In this document: positions 33,266 through 42,032 of the stretch, one piece after another | Position numbering within the stretch: position 1 is the stretch's first letter | How the letters are laid out: each line of letters opens with the position of its first letter | Source: Verrucomicrobiota bacterium | GTDB lineage: Bacteria; Verrucomicrobiota; Verrucomicrobiia; Opitutales; UBA953 | Length of the DNA stretch: 58,644 nucleotides | Reading direction: 5' to 3' | Assembly: GCA_026397965.1 (NCBI GenBank) | Contig: JAPLTU010000067.1 | Span: 1 to 58,644 of the forward strand | Program-made: the position numbers and the translations under genes | The notes under the pieces: generated by a model | What the model saw: only the letters and a program-made list of their open reading frames with translations | What the model was told of the DNA's origin: nothing | Databases searched by the model: none

Positions 33266-33292
33266 TCGTAAGATTTAAGATCCACACTCACC

Positions 33293-33319
33293 GGGGCGCC
33301 TATTGGGCGCCCCTTTTTT
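33293..33319 (+). terminator. Rho-independent terminator of the RRM gene
   Basis: GGGGCGCC (33293-33300) pairs with GGCGCCCC (33306-33313) around a 5-base loop, followed by six T. A textbook intrinsic terminator. Confidence 0.93.
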
Positions 33320-33390
33320 GTGCCTATTTCCCTAAAAAAGGTAATCCACTTGTCGCAACTGGCCAGCCTCCTACTCATAGTTTCCACCCC

Positions 33391-34398
33391 ATGAAGCGTC
33401 TGACCTGTATCCTGTTCCTCGCCCTGGCTTTAGTCCCCGCCCACGGCGCCCTCAACACCGACGGACTGCCCGCCGGCGCAGTCGCCATCGCGGGCTTTGA
33501 CCTCGCGACCTTTTACACCACCCAGCTCGGACAGGCAGTCATGAAGGCCGGCCCGATTAATACCGGTAACAGCGTCGACTCTAAATTATCCAAAGATAAA
33601 CTCGGAATCGATATTCAGAAAGACATCCACGCCGTCGTCCTTGGCGTCTATCCTGGAGCGGATGGTAAGGTATCAGATAAAAACGCCCAAGGCGTGATTC
33701 TGATTCGCGGTAAATTCGACCCCGCCAAAATCAATGCCGCGGCCAAGGACGCCAAGGTGCCGTCCACGCCAGCGGGCAAATACCAAGCTTGGGAAGCCAG
33801 AGCTTTCTTTGACGCGATCTTCGGCCCGAGGCCCAAGGACGGTGGCGGCGAGGCCTACCTCGTCGTCACTTCCGCCGACCTAATCGCCATTGCCAGCAAG
33901 GATTTCCTCGACCGGGCACTCACTGCCTTGGAGAAAAATACTAAGGCCGAATTGCTACCGAGCGAGGTGCGCGCCAAATTCGACGACGCCGCCAAGGGGT
34001 GGGCTTTCCTCTACGCCGATGTCTCTCGGGCGAAGATAAAGGATGACTCCTCGGGCATCAATGACCTCACGGTCGTGCTCGGCGAAAGCGCCACCGACCT
34101 ACAACTCAGGATTGCGGCCAACTTCATCACCGCGGAGAAAGCGACGAGTATACGCAAGCAGGTCAAGGGATTACAGGCCTTCGCCATGATGGGCCTCATG
34201 AATGATGATGACAAGACCCCCGCGGAGAAAGAAGACTTGCAGACGCTTTTAGAAATCATCCAAAAGATTCGCATCGGCGGCGAAGCCAACCGGTCGACCC
34301 TTGACCTCGATTTTTCGGCGGAAAAATCCGCGAAAGCTATCGTGCACGCAATTGAGAAAGCGCAGAAGGAAAAGCCGAAGGCACCGGCCGCCAAATAA
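33391..34398 (+). CDS. Secreted protein of unknown function
   Basis: Not recognised. The protein has 335 residues with a classical signal peptide (MKRLTCILFLALALVPAHGA, cleavage after residue 19 or 20). The mature part is soluble, with repeating alpha/beta character: AVAIAGFDLATFYTTQLG near the start, IQKDIHAVVLGVYPG, GVILIRGKFDP, AYLVVTSADLIAIASKDFLDRALTAL, and helical regions towards a lysine-rich end (KAQKEKPKAPAAK). The alternation of a strand-helix unit with 'IRGKFDP.KI..AAK' resembles large secreted proteins that measure or bind something at the surface, but no family can be named. The next gene starts 6 bases later, so the two are probably co-transcribed. Confidence 0.6.
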   Translation: MKRLTCILFLALALVPAHGALNTDGLPAGAVAIAGFDLATFYTTQLGQAVMKAGPINTGNSVDSKLSKDKLGIDIQKDIHAVVLGVYPGADGKVSDKNAQGVILIRGKFDPAKINAAAKDAKVPSTPAGKYQAWEARAFFDAIFGPRPKDGGGEAYLVVTSADLIAIASKDFLDRALTALEKNTKAELLPSEVRAKFDDAAKGWAFLYADVSRAKIKDDSSGINDLTVVLGESATDLQLRIAANFITAEKATSIRKQVKGLQAFAMMGLMNDDDKTPAEKEDLQTLLEIIQKIRIGGEANRSTLDLDFSAEKSAKAIVHAIEKAQKEKPKAPAAK

Positions 34399-34404
34399 GG
34401 TCTG

Positions 34405-35133
34405 ATGCGACGTCCGTGGCTACTGCTCGTCCTCCTCGCGACGGCGAGCGCGCTAGCTTGGCTCTGGCTCAACCCAGCGGAACTCCGTCTGCGCATTGAC
34501 CCGCGGAGCCGCGAGATCGCGCTCATCATTCCCGCGGAGATGGCCGGTCGTCGTACCGCTACCGCGGTAATTCAGGCCCTACCGGAACTCGCCGGACTGG
34601 AACAGCGCGCCGGCCTGCGCGAACAGCTAGCACGCCCTGCGGTAAATTCAGCCCAGCGCGTGGCCGTCGGCTTCATCCCCGGACAACTGGCTGAACTCAC
34701 CGTAGACACCCCAGAAGTTTCCGACGGCGGCAAGGTCATCCCCGGCCTTGCGCGCGTGCAGTTACGCGGCGTGCCGCATGGCTTTCTCCTCATCCACGCC
34801 GCTCCGGCCCAAGGCCTGCTGGAGACCGCCACTCGCCGCCGCTGGCTCGGCCGCGCGCTCATCGAGGCGGGCTCTCAGGCCGAAACGGCGACCATCGCAG
34901 TCGGCGAAAGCGACGACGGCGCCTTCCTCGTCGCGACGATCGCGTTCGCCTATCGGACCGGCGACGAGGCCGAAGCGGCGCTCGACCGCCTGACGGAAAA
35001 ACAAGGCGACTTCGAAGCCCTTGGTTTCGCCGCGCGACCGGGCACCGACCGCATCACACGCCAGACGAAGCTGCTCGTGGTCCGGCTCGACATCGAGACG
35101 GACCTCGTCCTGCAGGCACTCCGACGTCGCTGA
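34405..35133 (+). CDS. Membrane-anchored or exported protein of unknown function
   Basis: Not recognised. The protein has 242 residues. It begins with a hydrophobic signal or anchor (WLLLVLLATASALAWLWL, residues 5-22) after MRRP. The rest is soluble and rich in Ala, Arg and Leu, with segments such as ALIIPAEMAGRRTATAVIQALPELAGLEQ and FLVATIAFAYRTGDEAEAALDRLTEK. It begins 6 bases after the preceding secreted protein and probably acts with it. There is no lipobox cysteine. It converges on hisI with three bases between the stops. Confidence 0.55.
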   Translation: MRRPWLLLVLLATASALAWLWLNPAELRLRIDPRSREIALIIPAEMAGRRTATAVIQALPELAGLEQRAGLREQLARPAVNSAQRVAVGFIPGQLAELTVDTPEVSDGGKVIPGLARVQLRGVPHGFLLIHAAPAQGLLETATRRRWLGRALIEAGSQAETATIAVGESDDGAFLVATIAFAYRTGDEAEAALDRLTEKQGDFEALGFAARPGTDRITRQTKLLVVRLDIETDLVLQALRRR

Positions 35134-35136
35134 CGC

Positions 35137-35544
35137 TCAGACGATCTCCAACGTGCCATCGGCCCGCAAGCGGCGATAGTAGCAACCCGAGCGCGCCTTA
35201 CCGTTCTCCTTCGTATGGCAGGCTCCCTGGCCGGCCGGCCGGACTTTATATAGAATCGAATTCTGCTCACAGTTGACGCGCACCTCGAGGAGCTCAAGGA
35301 AGTCGCCGGAGGTCAGGCCTTTGATCCAAAGTTCGTTCCGCGAAGTGCTCCAAAAGGTGGCTTTCTTTTCCTTTAGCGCCGTCTGCAAAGCCAACTCGTT
35401 AACATAGCCCAAAATTAAGACTTCCCCGGTTTGGGCGTCTTGCGCGACCGCCGGGATCACTTCCGCCTGTCCGGAGGCAATTTTACGCAATTTTGCGAAG
35501 TCCAAACGCAACTGGGTGCCCTCTTCTAGTTCTTTATCGGCCAT
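35137..35544 (-). CDS. hisI: Phosphoribosyl-AMP cyclohydrolase-like protein with altered metal motif
   Basis: The protein has 135 residues. HisI opens the adenine ring of PR-AMP in histidine synthesis and needs zinc and magnesium. The fold is clear from [36 protein letters not shown] (family: 'VLMLAYMNEEAL..T...G.A.FWSRSR..LW.KG') and GACHT...SGCYYR. The zinc cysteines are present at 92, 109 and 121, but with five extra residues between the last two. The magnesium motif, normally D-C-D-x-D, reads N91-C-E-Q-N95, so all three aspartates are changed. This may be a lineage variant, or the protein may do related chemistry. No other his genes are near. Confidence 0.8.
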   Translation of the reverse strand: MADKELEEGTQLRLDFAKLRKIASGQAEVIPAVAQDAQTGEVLILGYVNELALQTALKEKKATFWSTSRNELWIKGLTSGDFLELLEVRVNCEQNSILYKVRPAGQGACHTKENGKARSGCYYRRLRADGTLEIV

Positions 35545-35619
35545 AGAACCATTTGGCAGGCTCCCCGCCCTTCATTCAAGGCTGGAATCGGCCCCATATT
35601 TTCCTTACCGATAAGCAAT

Positions 35620-37613
35620 ATGTCGCTCAATAATTCCGCCGACCTTTCCCGTGCCGCCACCGAAGCCCGCGGCCTTGCCATGGACGCCGTGGCTGCCTGT
35701 CATTCGGGTCACCTCGGCCTGCCCTTGGGCTCCGCTGAAATCGGCGCCGTCCTCTACGGTAACTTCCTCCGCCACGACCCCGCGGCCCCGCAATGGGTCA
35801 ACCGCGATCGTTTCGTGCTCTCCGCGGGTCACGGCTCGATGTTTATCTACGGCTGGCTTCACCTCGCCGGCTTTGATCTGCCCCTCGAAGAAGTAAAAGC
35901 CTTCCGCAAACTGCATTCCAAGACTCCAGGTCACCCTGAATTCGGCGAAACGGTCGGCGTCGAAGCTACCACCGGCCCTCTCGGGCAAGGCACGGGTAAC
36001 ATCGTCGGCATGGCCGTCGCCGCTAAGATGGCGGCCGCACACTTCAACACCGCCGAACATAAGATCTTTGACCATATCGTGGTCGGCCTCGCCGGAGACG
36101 GTTGCCTCCAAGAAGGTATCTCCCACGAAGCGGCCTCTTTCGCCGGCCGCTTTGGCCTCGATAATCTCATCATGCTTTACGACTCAACGACGTCACTTTG
36201 GACGCGATGGCTGCGAAGACCCAAAATGAAGATACGGCCAAACGCTACGAAGCGGCCAACTGGGAAGTCTTTACCGTCAAACAGGGCAATGAATTAGGCC
36301 CGATTGCGGATGCGCTGGACCAAGCGCGGGCCAGTAAGAACGGCAAACCCAAGCTAATCATCTGCAAGACCATCATCGCCAAAGGTATCGCCGAAGTCCA
36401 AGGCACCGCCAAGGGTCACGGTGAAGCGGGCGTGAAATTCATCGATGCCTCGCGTCAAGCCCTCGGCCTACCTGCCGAAAAATTCTTCGTCTCGCCTGAG
36501 ACCCGCGCCTACTTCAACGCCCGCAAGGTCAGCCAAGCCGGCGTGCATGCCGCATGGCAGCAGACCTTCGCCGCCTGGTCCAAGGCCAACCCCGAAAAGG
36601 CCTCTCTACTGGCTCAAGCTCAACAGGGTAACCATGGTGATGTTCAAGCCTTGCTCACGGCGATTCCGGAGTTCGGCAAGAACGCGCTGGCCACCCGCGT
36701 CTCGGGCGAAAACTGCATCAACGCGGTGGCTAAAGCTTCGCCTCTCGTTTTGTCCGGTTCCGCCGACCTTCACGGTTCAACCAAGAATTATATTAAAGAT
36801 GCGGGCGACTTCGACCTCGCCACGCCGACCGGCCGCAATCTCTACTTCGGCATCCGCGAACACGGCATGGGCGCGATCCTTAACGGCATCGCCTACCACG
36901 GTATCTTCAAGGGATCTGGCGCAACTTTCCTTACGTTCTCGGATTACCTCCGGCCTTCCATCCGCGTCGCCGCCCTCGCCAAACTCCAAGCGTTTTATAT
37001 TTTCACCCACGACTCCGTCGGCGTCGGTGAAGACGGCCCCACGCACCAGCCGGTCGAAACCGTCAGCGCCCTGCGCTGCATCCCGAACCTCGACGTCATT
37101 CGCCCCGGCGATGCCGAAGAAACGGCGGCCGCATTCGCCTTAGCCGTCTCGCGCCGCGACGGTCCCGTTGCGTTGATTCTTTCTCGGCAAAACGTTCCTT
37201 CACTAGATGTCGTCAGCGTGGCGACCCGCCGGCAAGGAACCCTCAAAGGTGCCTACGTCCTACGTCAAGAAACCAGCGCGCTCACCCATATCCTCATCGG
37301 TACGGGCAGCGAACTCTCGTTGGCGCTGGCCGCCGCGGAAGAACTCGGCGCGGGCGTCCGCGTCGTCTCCATGCCTTCCATGGAAATTTTTGCTCGTCAA
37401 CCCAAAGCCTACCAGCAGGAAATCTTGCCGGCCAGCTGCGTTAAACGCGTGAGCATCGAAGCCGGAGTCACTCTCTCCTGGGGCCGCTACGTGGGCACTG
37501 CCGGCACGGCGATTGGCACCGACCGCTTCGGACTTTCGGCCCCCGGCGACGTGGTCATGCGCGAAATGGGCATCACCAAAGAAGCCGTCATCGCCGCCGC
37601 CAAGGCCCTCTAA
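35620..37613 (+). pseudogene. tkt: Transketolase, frameshifted by one missing base
   Basis: Transketolase moves two-carbon units between sugar phosphates. The first 188 residues (from [18 protein letters not shown]) and the last ~475 residues are in different frames. The break is at about 36185: the sequence reads GAC TCA ACG ACG TCA, while the expected frame is GAC TCN AAC GAC GTC ACT TTG GAC, i.e. one base is missing after GACTC. Restoring it gives about 664 residues, the normal length, with [11 protein letters not shown], the D-S-N-D-V-T metal-binding stretch, HGMGAILNGIAYHG, FSDYLRPSIR and the GVGEDGPTHQPVE region intact. The break lies in the TPP/magnesium motif. Either a true mutation or a sequencing error; there is no homopolymer or slippery heptamer. 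Confidence 0.85.
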
Positions 37614-37634
37614 GGTTCGGCACGTGGAACGCTC

Positions 37635-37672
37635 AGGACCCGTGGCCGCAAGGTCGCTGGTCCTTTTATTTA
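37635..37672 (+). terminator. Rho-independent terminator of the transketolase gene
   Basis: AGGACC (37635-37640) pairs with GGTCCT (37659-37664). The stem continues inside with GTGGCC/GGTCGC (with G-T wobbles) around the loop GCAA. A T-rich tract (TTTTATTTATTTTATTT) follows. Confidence 0.85.
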
Positions 37673-38578
37673 TTTTATTTCCGTCAGTTCGACCTGCGAA
37701 ATCTTGAACAGGTCGCCCTGCTCCGAACCGAGCAGCAGGGTCTGGTCGTCGAACCAGGCGCACCCTTCCACCTGCCAAGAGAAAAGCGGAGGGGACAAAG
37801 GCGCCACCCAGGCCCGGCCCGAGAAAAAATCTTCGGCGCGGGCAGGCATTTCAAAAACCCAGAGCATTCGGTAGGTCAGCACGGCCAGACGACGACCGTC
37901 CGGCGAGAGGCTCGCATCGGTGACCATCCCATGGGCGTTGAATTGTGATATTTTTGTTAAGACGGCTTGCGTACCCGTCGCGGGCAACTCCACGCGCCAG
38001 AGCTCCGTCAGGGTATCTCGTCGGTGCTTGGTCAGCAGGTAGATTTTCTCCTGAAAAATGAAAATCGCCTCGCAATCGTGCGCCAGCTCCGGATCCGGGA
38101 AAGCGGTCTGGTCCGGCCAGCCGAAGACATATTTCTTGAAGTCGGTAATCTCGGTCGTGCCGACTTTCGGCTCTTGGAAAACATACACGGCGAGTTCCTT
38201 GCGCCGGGACACGTTATTACCCACGTCCGCCACGATCATTCGGCCGGAAGCATCACCGGTCAGGGCCTCCCAATCCACATTGGTCGCCCCTTTTAGGTTC
38301 ACACCCGTCCATAAGCCTTGCGCGGTTTTCACAAAGGTCCCGTCCGCATGGATGGCAGAAATCCGTGGCTTAGCTCCCGAATCGGAAAGCGTCCAAAATA
38401 ACCCGGGCTGAGACGGACTGGCCCAGAGCGCCGAGCACTCCGGGATGGTCGCCACGTTTAACTTTGCGACTGACTTCAAGGAGATTGCAGGAGTCTCTGG
38501 AAGGGTGCGCTCAATCAATGGCACCCCACGCGCCACGAGGTGGCCAAAGAGAATGAGAGCGCAACAAACCAATCGCAT
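37670..38578 (-). CDS. Exported beta-propeller-like protein of unknown function
   Basis: The protein has 302 residues with a signal peptide (MRLVCCALILFGHLVARG). The mature part is a run of strand pairs typical of propellers: ECSALWASPSQPGLFWTLSDSGAKPRISAIHADG, TNVDWEALTGDASGRMIVADVGNN, AVYVFQEP, DCEAIFIFQEKIYLLTKHR, TDASLSPDGRRLAVLTYRMLWVFE and QTLLLGSEQGDLFKI. The motifs 'DWEALTGD...MIVADVGNN' and 'DCEAIF' recall SdiA-regulated or phytase-like propellers; the substrate is unknown. It runs against the transketolase terminator, and its stop lies within 60 bases of that gene. Confidence 0.6.
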   Translation of the reverse strand: MRLVCCALILFGHLVARGVPLIERTLPETPAISLKSVAKLNVATIPECSALWASPSQPGLFWTLSDSGAKPRISAIHADGTFVKTAQGLWTGVNLKGATNVDWEALTGDASGRMIVADVGNNVSRRKELAVYVFQEPKVGTTEITDFKKYVFGWPDQTAFPDPELAHDCEAIFIFQEKIYLLTKHRRDTLTELWRVELPATGTQAVLTKISQFNAHGMVTDASLSPDGRRLAVLTYRMLWVFEMPARAEDFFSGRAWVAPLSPPLFSWQVEGCAWFDDQTLLLGSEQGDLFKISQVELTEIK

Positions 38579-38669
38579 GGATGTATGCTGTGACCTCTGG
38601 TCCCGACTGGCAACACGAAGCCGGCGACTTTGCTGTCGAACCTGACGCTAAATTGGCCCAACCTTAGTC

Positions 38670-39272
38670 ATGGCACGCTCTTCCGCACGCTCTCTCTGGA
38701 CGTTGAAACTCCGCGACGGGGCAAAACTTACCTCGGTGAAGAAAATTTCCGGGGCTCGAAAATTACCTGCTCAAAAAGTCGCCCAGCCTCGCGGTATCCG
38801 GGCCATCATCCTTGGCATTGATCCTTCGCTCCGCGGCACGGGACTGGCGGTGATTGATAATCGGGGCGAGCCGCCGAGGCTTTTAGCCAGCATCACCCTC
38901 AAGCTACATCCTAAACTGATTGCTTACGAATGCTTGGGTCGAATTGCGGACGGCGTCGAAGCCATTGCCAAAAAACATGGGGCGACCCATGCCAGCATCG
39001 AAGAAACCATCTACGTCCAAAACTTCCGGACGGCCCAAGCGATGGGTGCTTCCCGTGGCGCCGCACTCAGCGTGCTCGCCCGTCTTGGCCTCAGTGTCGA
39101 AGAATATGCCCCGAAGCGGATCAAGATGGCTGTCACGGGCCATGGCAGCGCGACCAAAGAACAGGTTGGCCGGATGGTCAGGTCCGTCTTAGGGCTGAAT
39201 CATGATTTACCTCTCGACGAGTCGGATGCAGCGGCCGCGGCGCTCTGCCATGCCTATACCGGTCGGCGGTAA
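38670..39272 (+). CDS. ruvC: Holliday junction resolvase RuvC with basic N-terminal extension
   Basis: RuvC cuts Holliday junctions with RuvAB. The core has all four acidic residues: Asp51 in LGIDPSLRGTG, Glu in SIEETIYVQN, and the pair in LDESDAAAAALCHA near the end. The core is of normal size (about 155 residues), but the protein starts with a roughly 44-residue Lys/Arg/Ser-rich extension not found in typical RuvC (E. coli Asp is at residue 7). A GTG at 38736 would remove 22 of these residues, so the start is uncertain. ruvA and ruvB are not in the window. It converges on the large membrane fusion protein with 4 bases between stops. Confidence 0.93.
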   Translation: MARSSARSLWTLKLRDGAKLTSVKKISGARKLPAQKVAQPRGIRAIILGIDPSLRGTGLAVIDNRGEPPRLLASITLKLHPKLIAYECLGRIADGVEAIAKKHGATHASIEETIYVQNFRTAQAMGASRGAALSVLARLGLSVEEYAPKRIKMAVTGHGSATKEQVGRMVRSVLGLNHDLPLDESDAAAAALCHAYTGRR

Positions 39273-39276
39273 TCCC

Positions 39277-41916
39277 TTATTCTTCGCTCACGACAAACTC
39301 ATCCTCCCGGCCGCGGGCCTGACTCCACCGTGCCATAACTTCATGCAACGGAACGGGGCGAACCTTCTGCCGTAGATTGTAATCCCCCGCTTCCAGGCAG
39401 GCCTTTAACTGCGCCCAGACAGCCGCATAAGAGCGGCTGAAACGGAGCGATCCGTCGCGTACGAGACTGGAAATATGGCAACAGCCGCCGATTTCCGTCA
39501 CCATGAAGCGACCGGCTTTGAGTTCCACTTCGTTGGTCGTCCGCAAATCAAAACGCGCAAAATGCAGCCCAGGGAAACGCTTCGCGAAATCGCTAAGAGC
39601 AGCGGTTAACTCCATTGTGACTAAATCCGGACGATGGAGGCAAAGGGCACCGTGACCGTAACTCCCAGAAAGGTTGAGTACCACGATTTCGCCGGCCGGC
39701 ACCACCCGATTCAGACCCTGGGCGTGACATTGCGTGAAAAGCTCCCCTCGCGACACCGCGATGTCATCAAGCCAAATGAGTTCCTCCAAAGTCTGCTCGC
39801 CATCGCCCATCACGGTCACGTTCTTCTTCTGGACGACCGCCATAATCCGTCCGTCATCGAGTCCCGGATTGCGGCGCCAGACGATTTCGAACTCGGAACC
39901 GGAAATCTTCTTCTGCAAAATAAAGTCTTCCTTGGCCGTACGCACGAAGCGCTCCAGCTGCTCGGAGTTCTTCAGGTAACGTAGCCCGGCACCATCCTCG
40001 GCGACTTCGGGTTTGAACACCAAGGGAAACCCGTGGCAGACGGCAAAAGCCTCCGCTTCTCGCACGCGCACCGCGGGCGTATCCTCCAGCGTCAACGCCA
40101 GGCTGGGACAGCAACGGGAGTCACGTTGGAACGGTCGTAATAACAAAGATTTGGAATCGCCGATAAACCCGCCGATGCGGCCGAAAGCCGGATTGGCCGA
40201 AGCAAAAGCGGTCAGACGACGGTAACGCAGGCTTAAAATCAGGATGCCGATTTTGACCGGAAGGAAGAGCAACCAGGACGGCCAATAGGACGGCTGCAGG
40301 AAGTTCTGGATCTTCATCACGATCTGTCTCCGTCCGCGCCAAGTGAGGGCCGGCAGGAACCAATGCGTGATCAGATGCAACGCGAAGAAGAAACCCAGAA
40401 TGACCCACAAGGCATTGTTCTTGAAGCGGTAGAGCACATCCATCGCCGCGGCGCCGTAAGTATAACCCAACCACATCAAGGGTGGCGTCCAGATCAAGGC
40501 GGCAGCCAATAATAAGAATCCTAACCGGAAGAAATTCAGCTTCATGATCCCGGCGGTGATGAAGGTAGGTACGCGGCTCGCCGGGATGAAGCGGGAACTG
40601 ACGACCACCAACATGCCCTTCGGGGTGGAGAACCAACCGGCCCATTGGTTGACCTTATGCTCCTTAATGAACCACTTGAGGGGCACCTTGCGAATCGCCT
40701 TACGTCCCCAGAATCTGCCTAAAGAGTATAAGGTGACGTCGCCGATGAAAATTCCCAACGTGCACGCCGCGACGGCAGACCAAAAATCGATGATGCCCAC
40801 CGACACCATCAGGCCCGAAGCCAGGCAGGTGGGATCTTCCGCCACAAAAGTACAAATCGTAATGATGATTAATAAAATCCAGAAATGCGAACCCTGCGCT
40901 TGCGGGATAGGCGGATCTTTTTCGGGCGAGCCGACGGTGATTGCAGATGTGTCCCGCGACTCATCGATGAATTTGTGGACCTTGGCGGCAACTACCGCTG
41001 GCTGCTCAAAGGCCACATCGCGTCCTCCGTCCATCAGTTCGAGACGTGCCTGCGGAACCAACTTAGCCGTGTATCGGGCGGTGTCGGGCGAAGTCATCCA
41101 GTCGTTCTCTCCGTGGATTAGCAGCAAAGGCTTACGCCAACTGCGTAAGATCTTCTTCGAATCGGAGAGGTCGGTATCGAAAACGGTCTTCGCATAATCC
41201 CGATCCCAGGGTAACAAATCAGCGACGCCGAAGTTAGGCGTGAGCCGTGAGATACTCCAAAAGAAAGCCCCTTGGAACCCGTAGACGATCTTGTTCACCA
41301 AGGGATTGCCGAGCATTTCAAATTCCTGCACGCCCGGGGCCGAGATTAATGTCATCGTCTGGACGCGACTAGGATGGGCGGCGGCTAATTCTAAAGCAGC
41401 AACGCCACCCAAGCCCTGTCCGACGACATGATAACGTTTTATCCCATAATATTCCATCAAAGAGGCCACCACCTCGGCATTAGCTTCCATCGCATGGCTC
41501 GGCACCTCGCCTGGACTCGTGTTAAACCCAGGCAGAAAAACTTCGACAACGGAATAGTCCCCCTGCTTCGCAAGCTCTTCGCACAACAGATGTCCGCGAC
41601 GGTCCCACGGCACGCGGTGCAAATAGACGATAACGTTTTCGCGGAAATGTTCGGTGGCGCCCACCTGCGCCTCCTCGAGACCCGTGACGCCATGGAGGTG
41701 TGCGCGGACGGGAATCTTATAATCGAGCTGCTCGACCTTATTCCCCTTGAAATCGAAAGCCGGCACTTGGATGGGCGTACCCTGCGAATAACGTTCGATG
41801 ACGTTGAAGAAGGGGAAGGCGGCGGACAGCCCTAATAATATCAAATAGGCGAGTACGCCCCACCATTTCCCAGGAACCCTCCCAAGGTTACGCTTGCGAT
41901 CAGCGGAGGTTGGCAT
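39277..41916 (-). CDS. Fusion of degenerate alpha/beta-hydrolase, DedA (VTT) membrane domain and ATP-grasp-like domain
   Basis: The protein has 879 residues. A transmembrane helix (WWGVLAYLILLGLSAAFPFF, 18-37) precedes an alpha/beta-hydrolase-like domain (about 90-320) whose nucleophile elbow reads G166-Q-G168-L-G and whose His position reads R299, although Asp272 is retained (HGEND). A DedA/SNARE-associated membrane domain follows (about 345-570): GIFIGDVTLYSLGRFWGRKA and SSRFIPASRVPTFITAGIMKLNFFRLG. The end (about 600-850) looks ATP-grasp-like: LVFKPEVAEDGAGLRYL, FILQKKISGSEFEIV, ARFDLR and MVTEIGG. DedA proteins flip or carry lipids such as undecaprenyl phosphate; ATP-grasp enzymes activate carboxylates. 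The function of the fusion is unknown; an envelope-lipid or cell-wall modification role is an inference. Confidence 0.7.
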   Translation of the reverse strand: MPTSADRKRNLGRVPGKWWGVLAYLILLGLSAAFPFFNVIERYSQGTPIQVPAFDFKGNKVEQLDYKIPVRAHLHGVTGLEEAQVGATEHFRENVIVYLHRVPWDRRGHLLCEELAKQGDYSVVEVFLPGFNTSPGEVPSHAMEANAEVVASLMEYYGIKRYHVVGQGLGGVAALELAAAHPSRVQTMTLISAPGVQEFEMLGNPLVNKIVYGFQGAFFWSISRLTPNFGVADLLPWDRDYAKTVFDTDLSDSKKILRSWRKPLLLIHGENDWMTSPDTARYTAKLVPQARLELMDGGRDVAFEQPAVVAAKVHKFIDESRDTSAITVGSPEKDPPIPQAQGSHFWILLIIITICTFVAEDPTCLASGLMVSVGIIDFWSAVAACTLGIFIGDVTLYSLGRFWGRKAIRKVPLKWFIKEHKVNQWAGWFSTPKGMLVVVSSRFIPASRVPTFITAGIMKLNFFRLGFLLLAAALIWTPPLMWLGYTYGAAAMDVLYRFKNNALWVILGFFFALHLITHWFLPALTWRGRRQIVMKIQNFLQPSYWPSWLLFLPVKIGILILSLRYRRLTAFASANPAFGRIGGFIGDSKSLLLRPFQRDSRCCPSLALTLEDTPAVRVREAEAFAVCHGFPLVFKPEVAEDGAGLRYLKNSEQLERFVRTAKEDFILQKKISGSEFEIVWRRNPGLDDGRIMAVVQKKNVTVMGDGEQTLEELIWLDDIAVSRGELFTQCHAQGLNRVVPAGEIVVLNLSGSYGHGALCLHRPDLVTMELTAALSDFAKRFPGLHFARFDLRTTNEVELKAGRFMVTEIGGCCHISSLVRDGSLRFSRSYAAVWAQLKACLEAGDYNLRQKVRPVPLHEVMARWSQARGREDEFVVSEE

Positions 41917-42032
41917 CGAGCGTCCATCAAAGGAGGGGAACCCTAAGGTGCAAGGCGGGAAGGCGAAATAAGGCCTAAAGTCCTTTATTTATGGCTTCCT
42001 AATCGCACGGTTCCCTACTTGTGTAACCCCAA

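Noticed and set aside
36198-37613. A separate C-terminal transketolase gene starting at TTG 36198, as in organisms with split transketolase.
   Set aside because: The join is inside a conserved motif, the two parts are one base out of frame, and neither part has natural domain boundaries, so one broken gene is simpler.
38662-38690. TGGCACGCTCTTCCGC before ruvC as a sigma-54 promoter.
   Set aside because: The -12 GC element does not match TTGC(A/T) and it overlaps the start codon.
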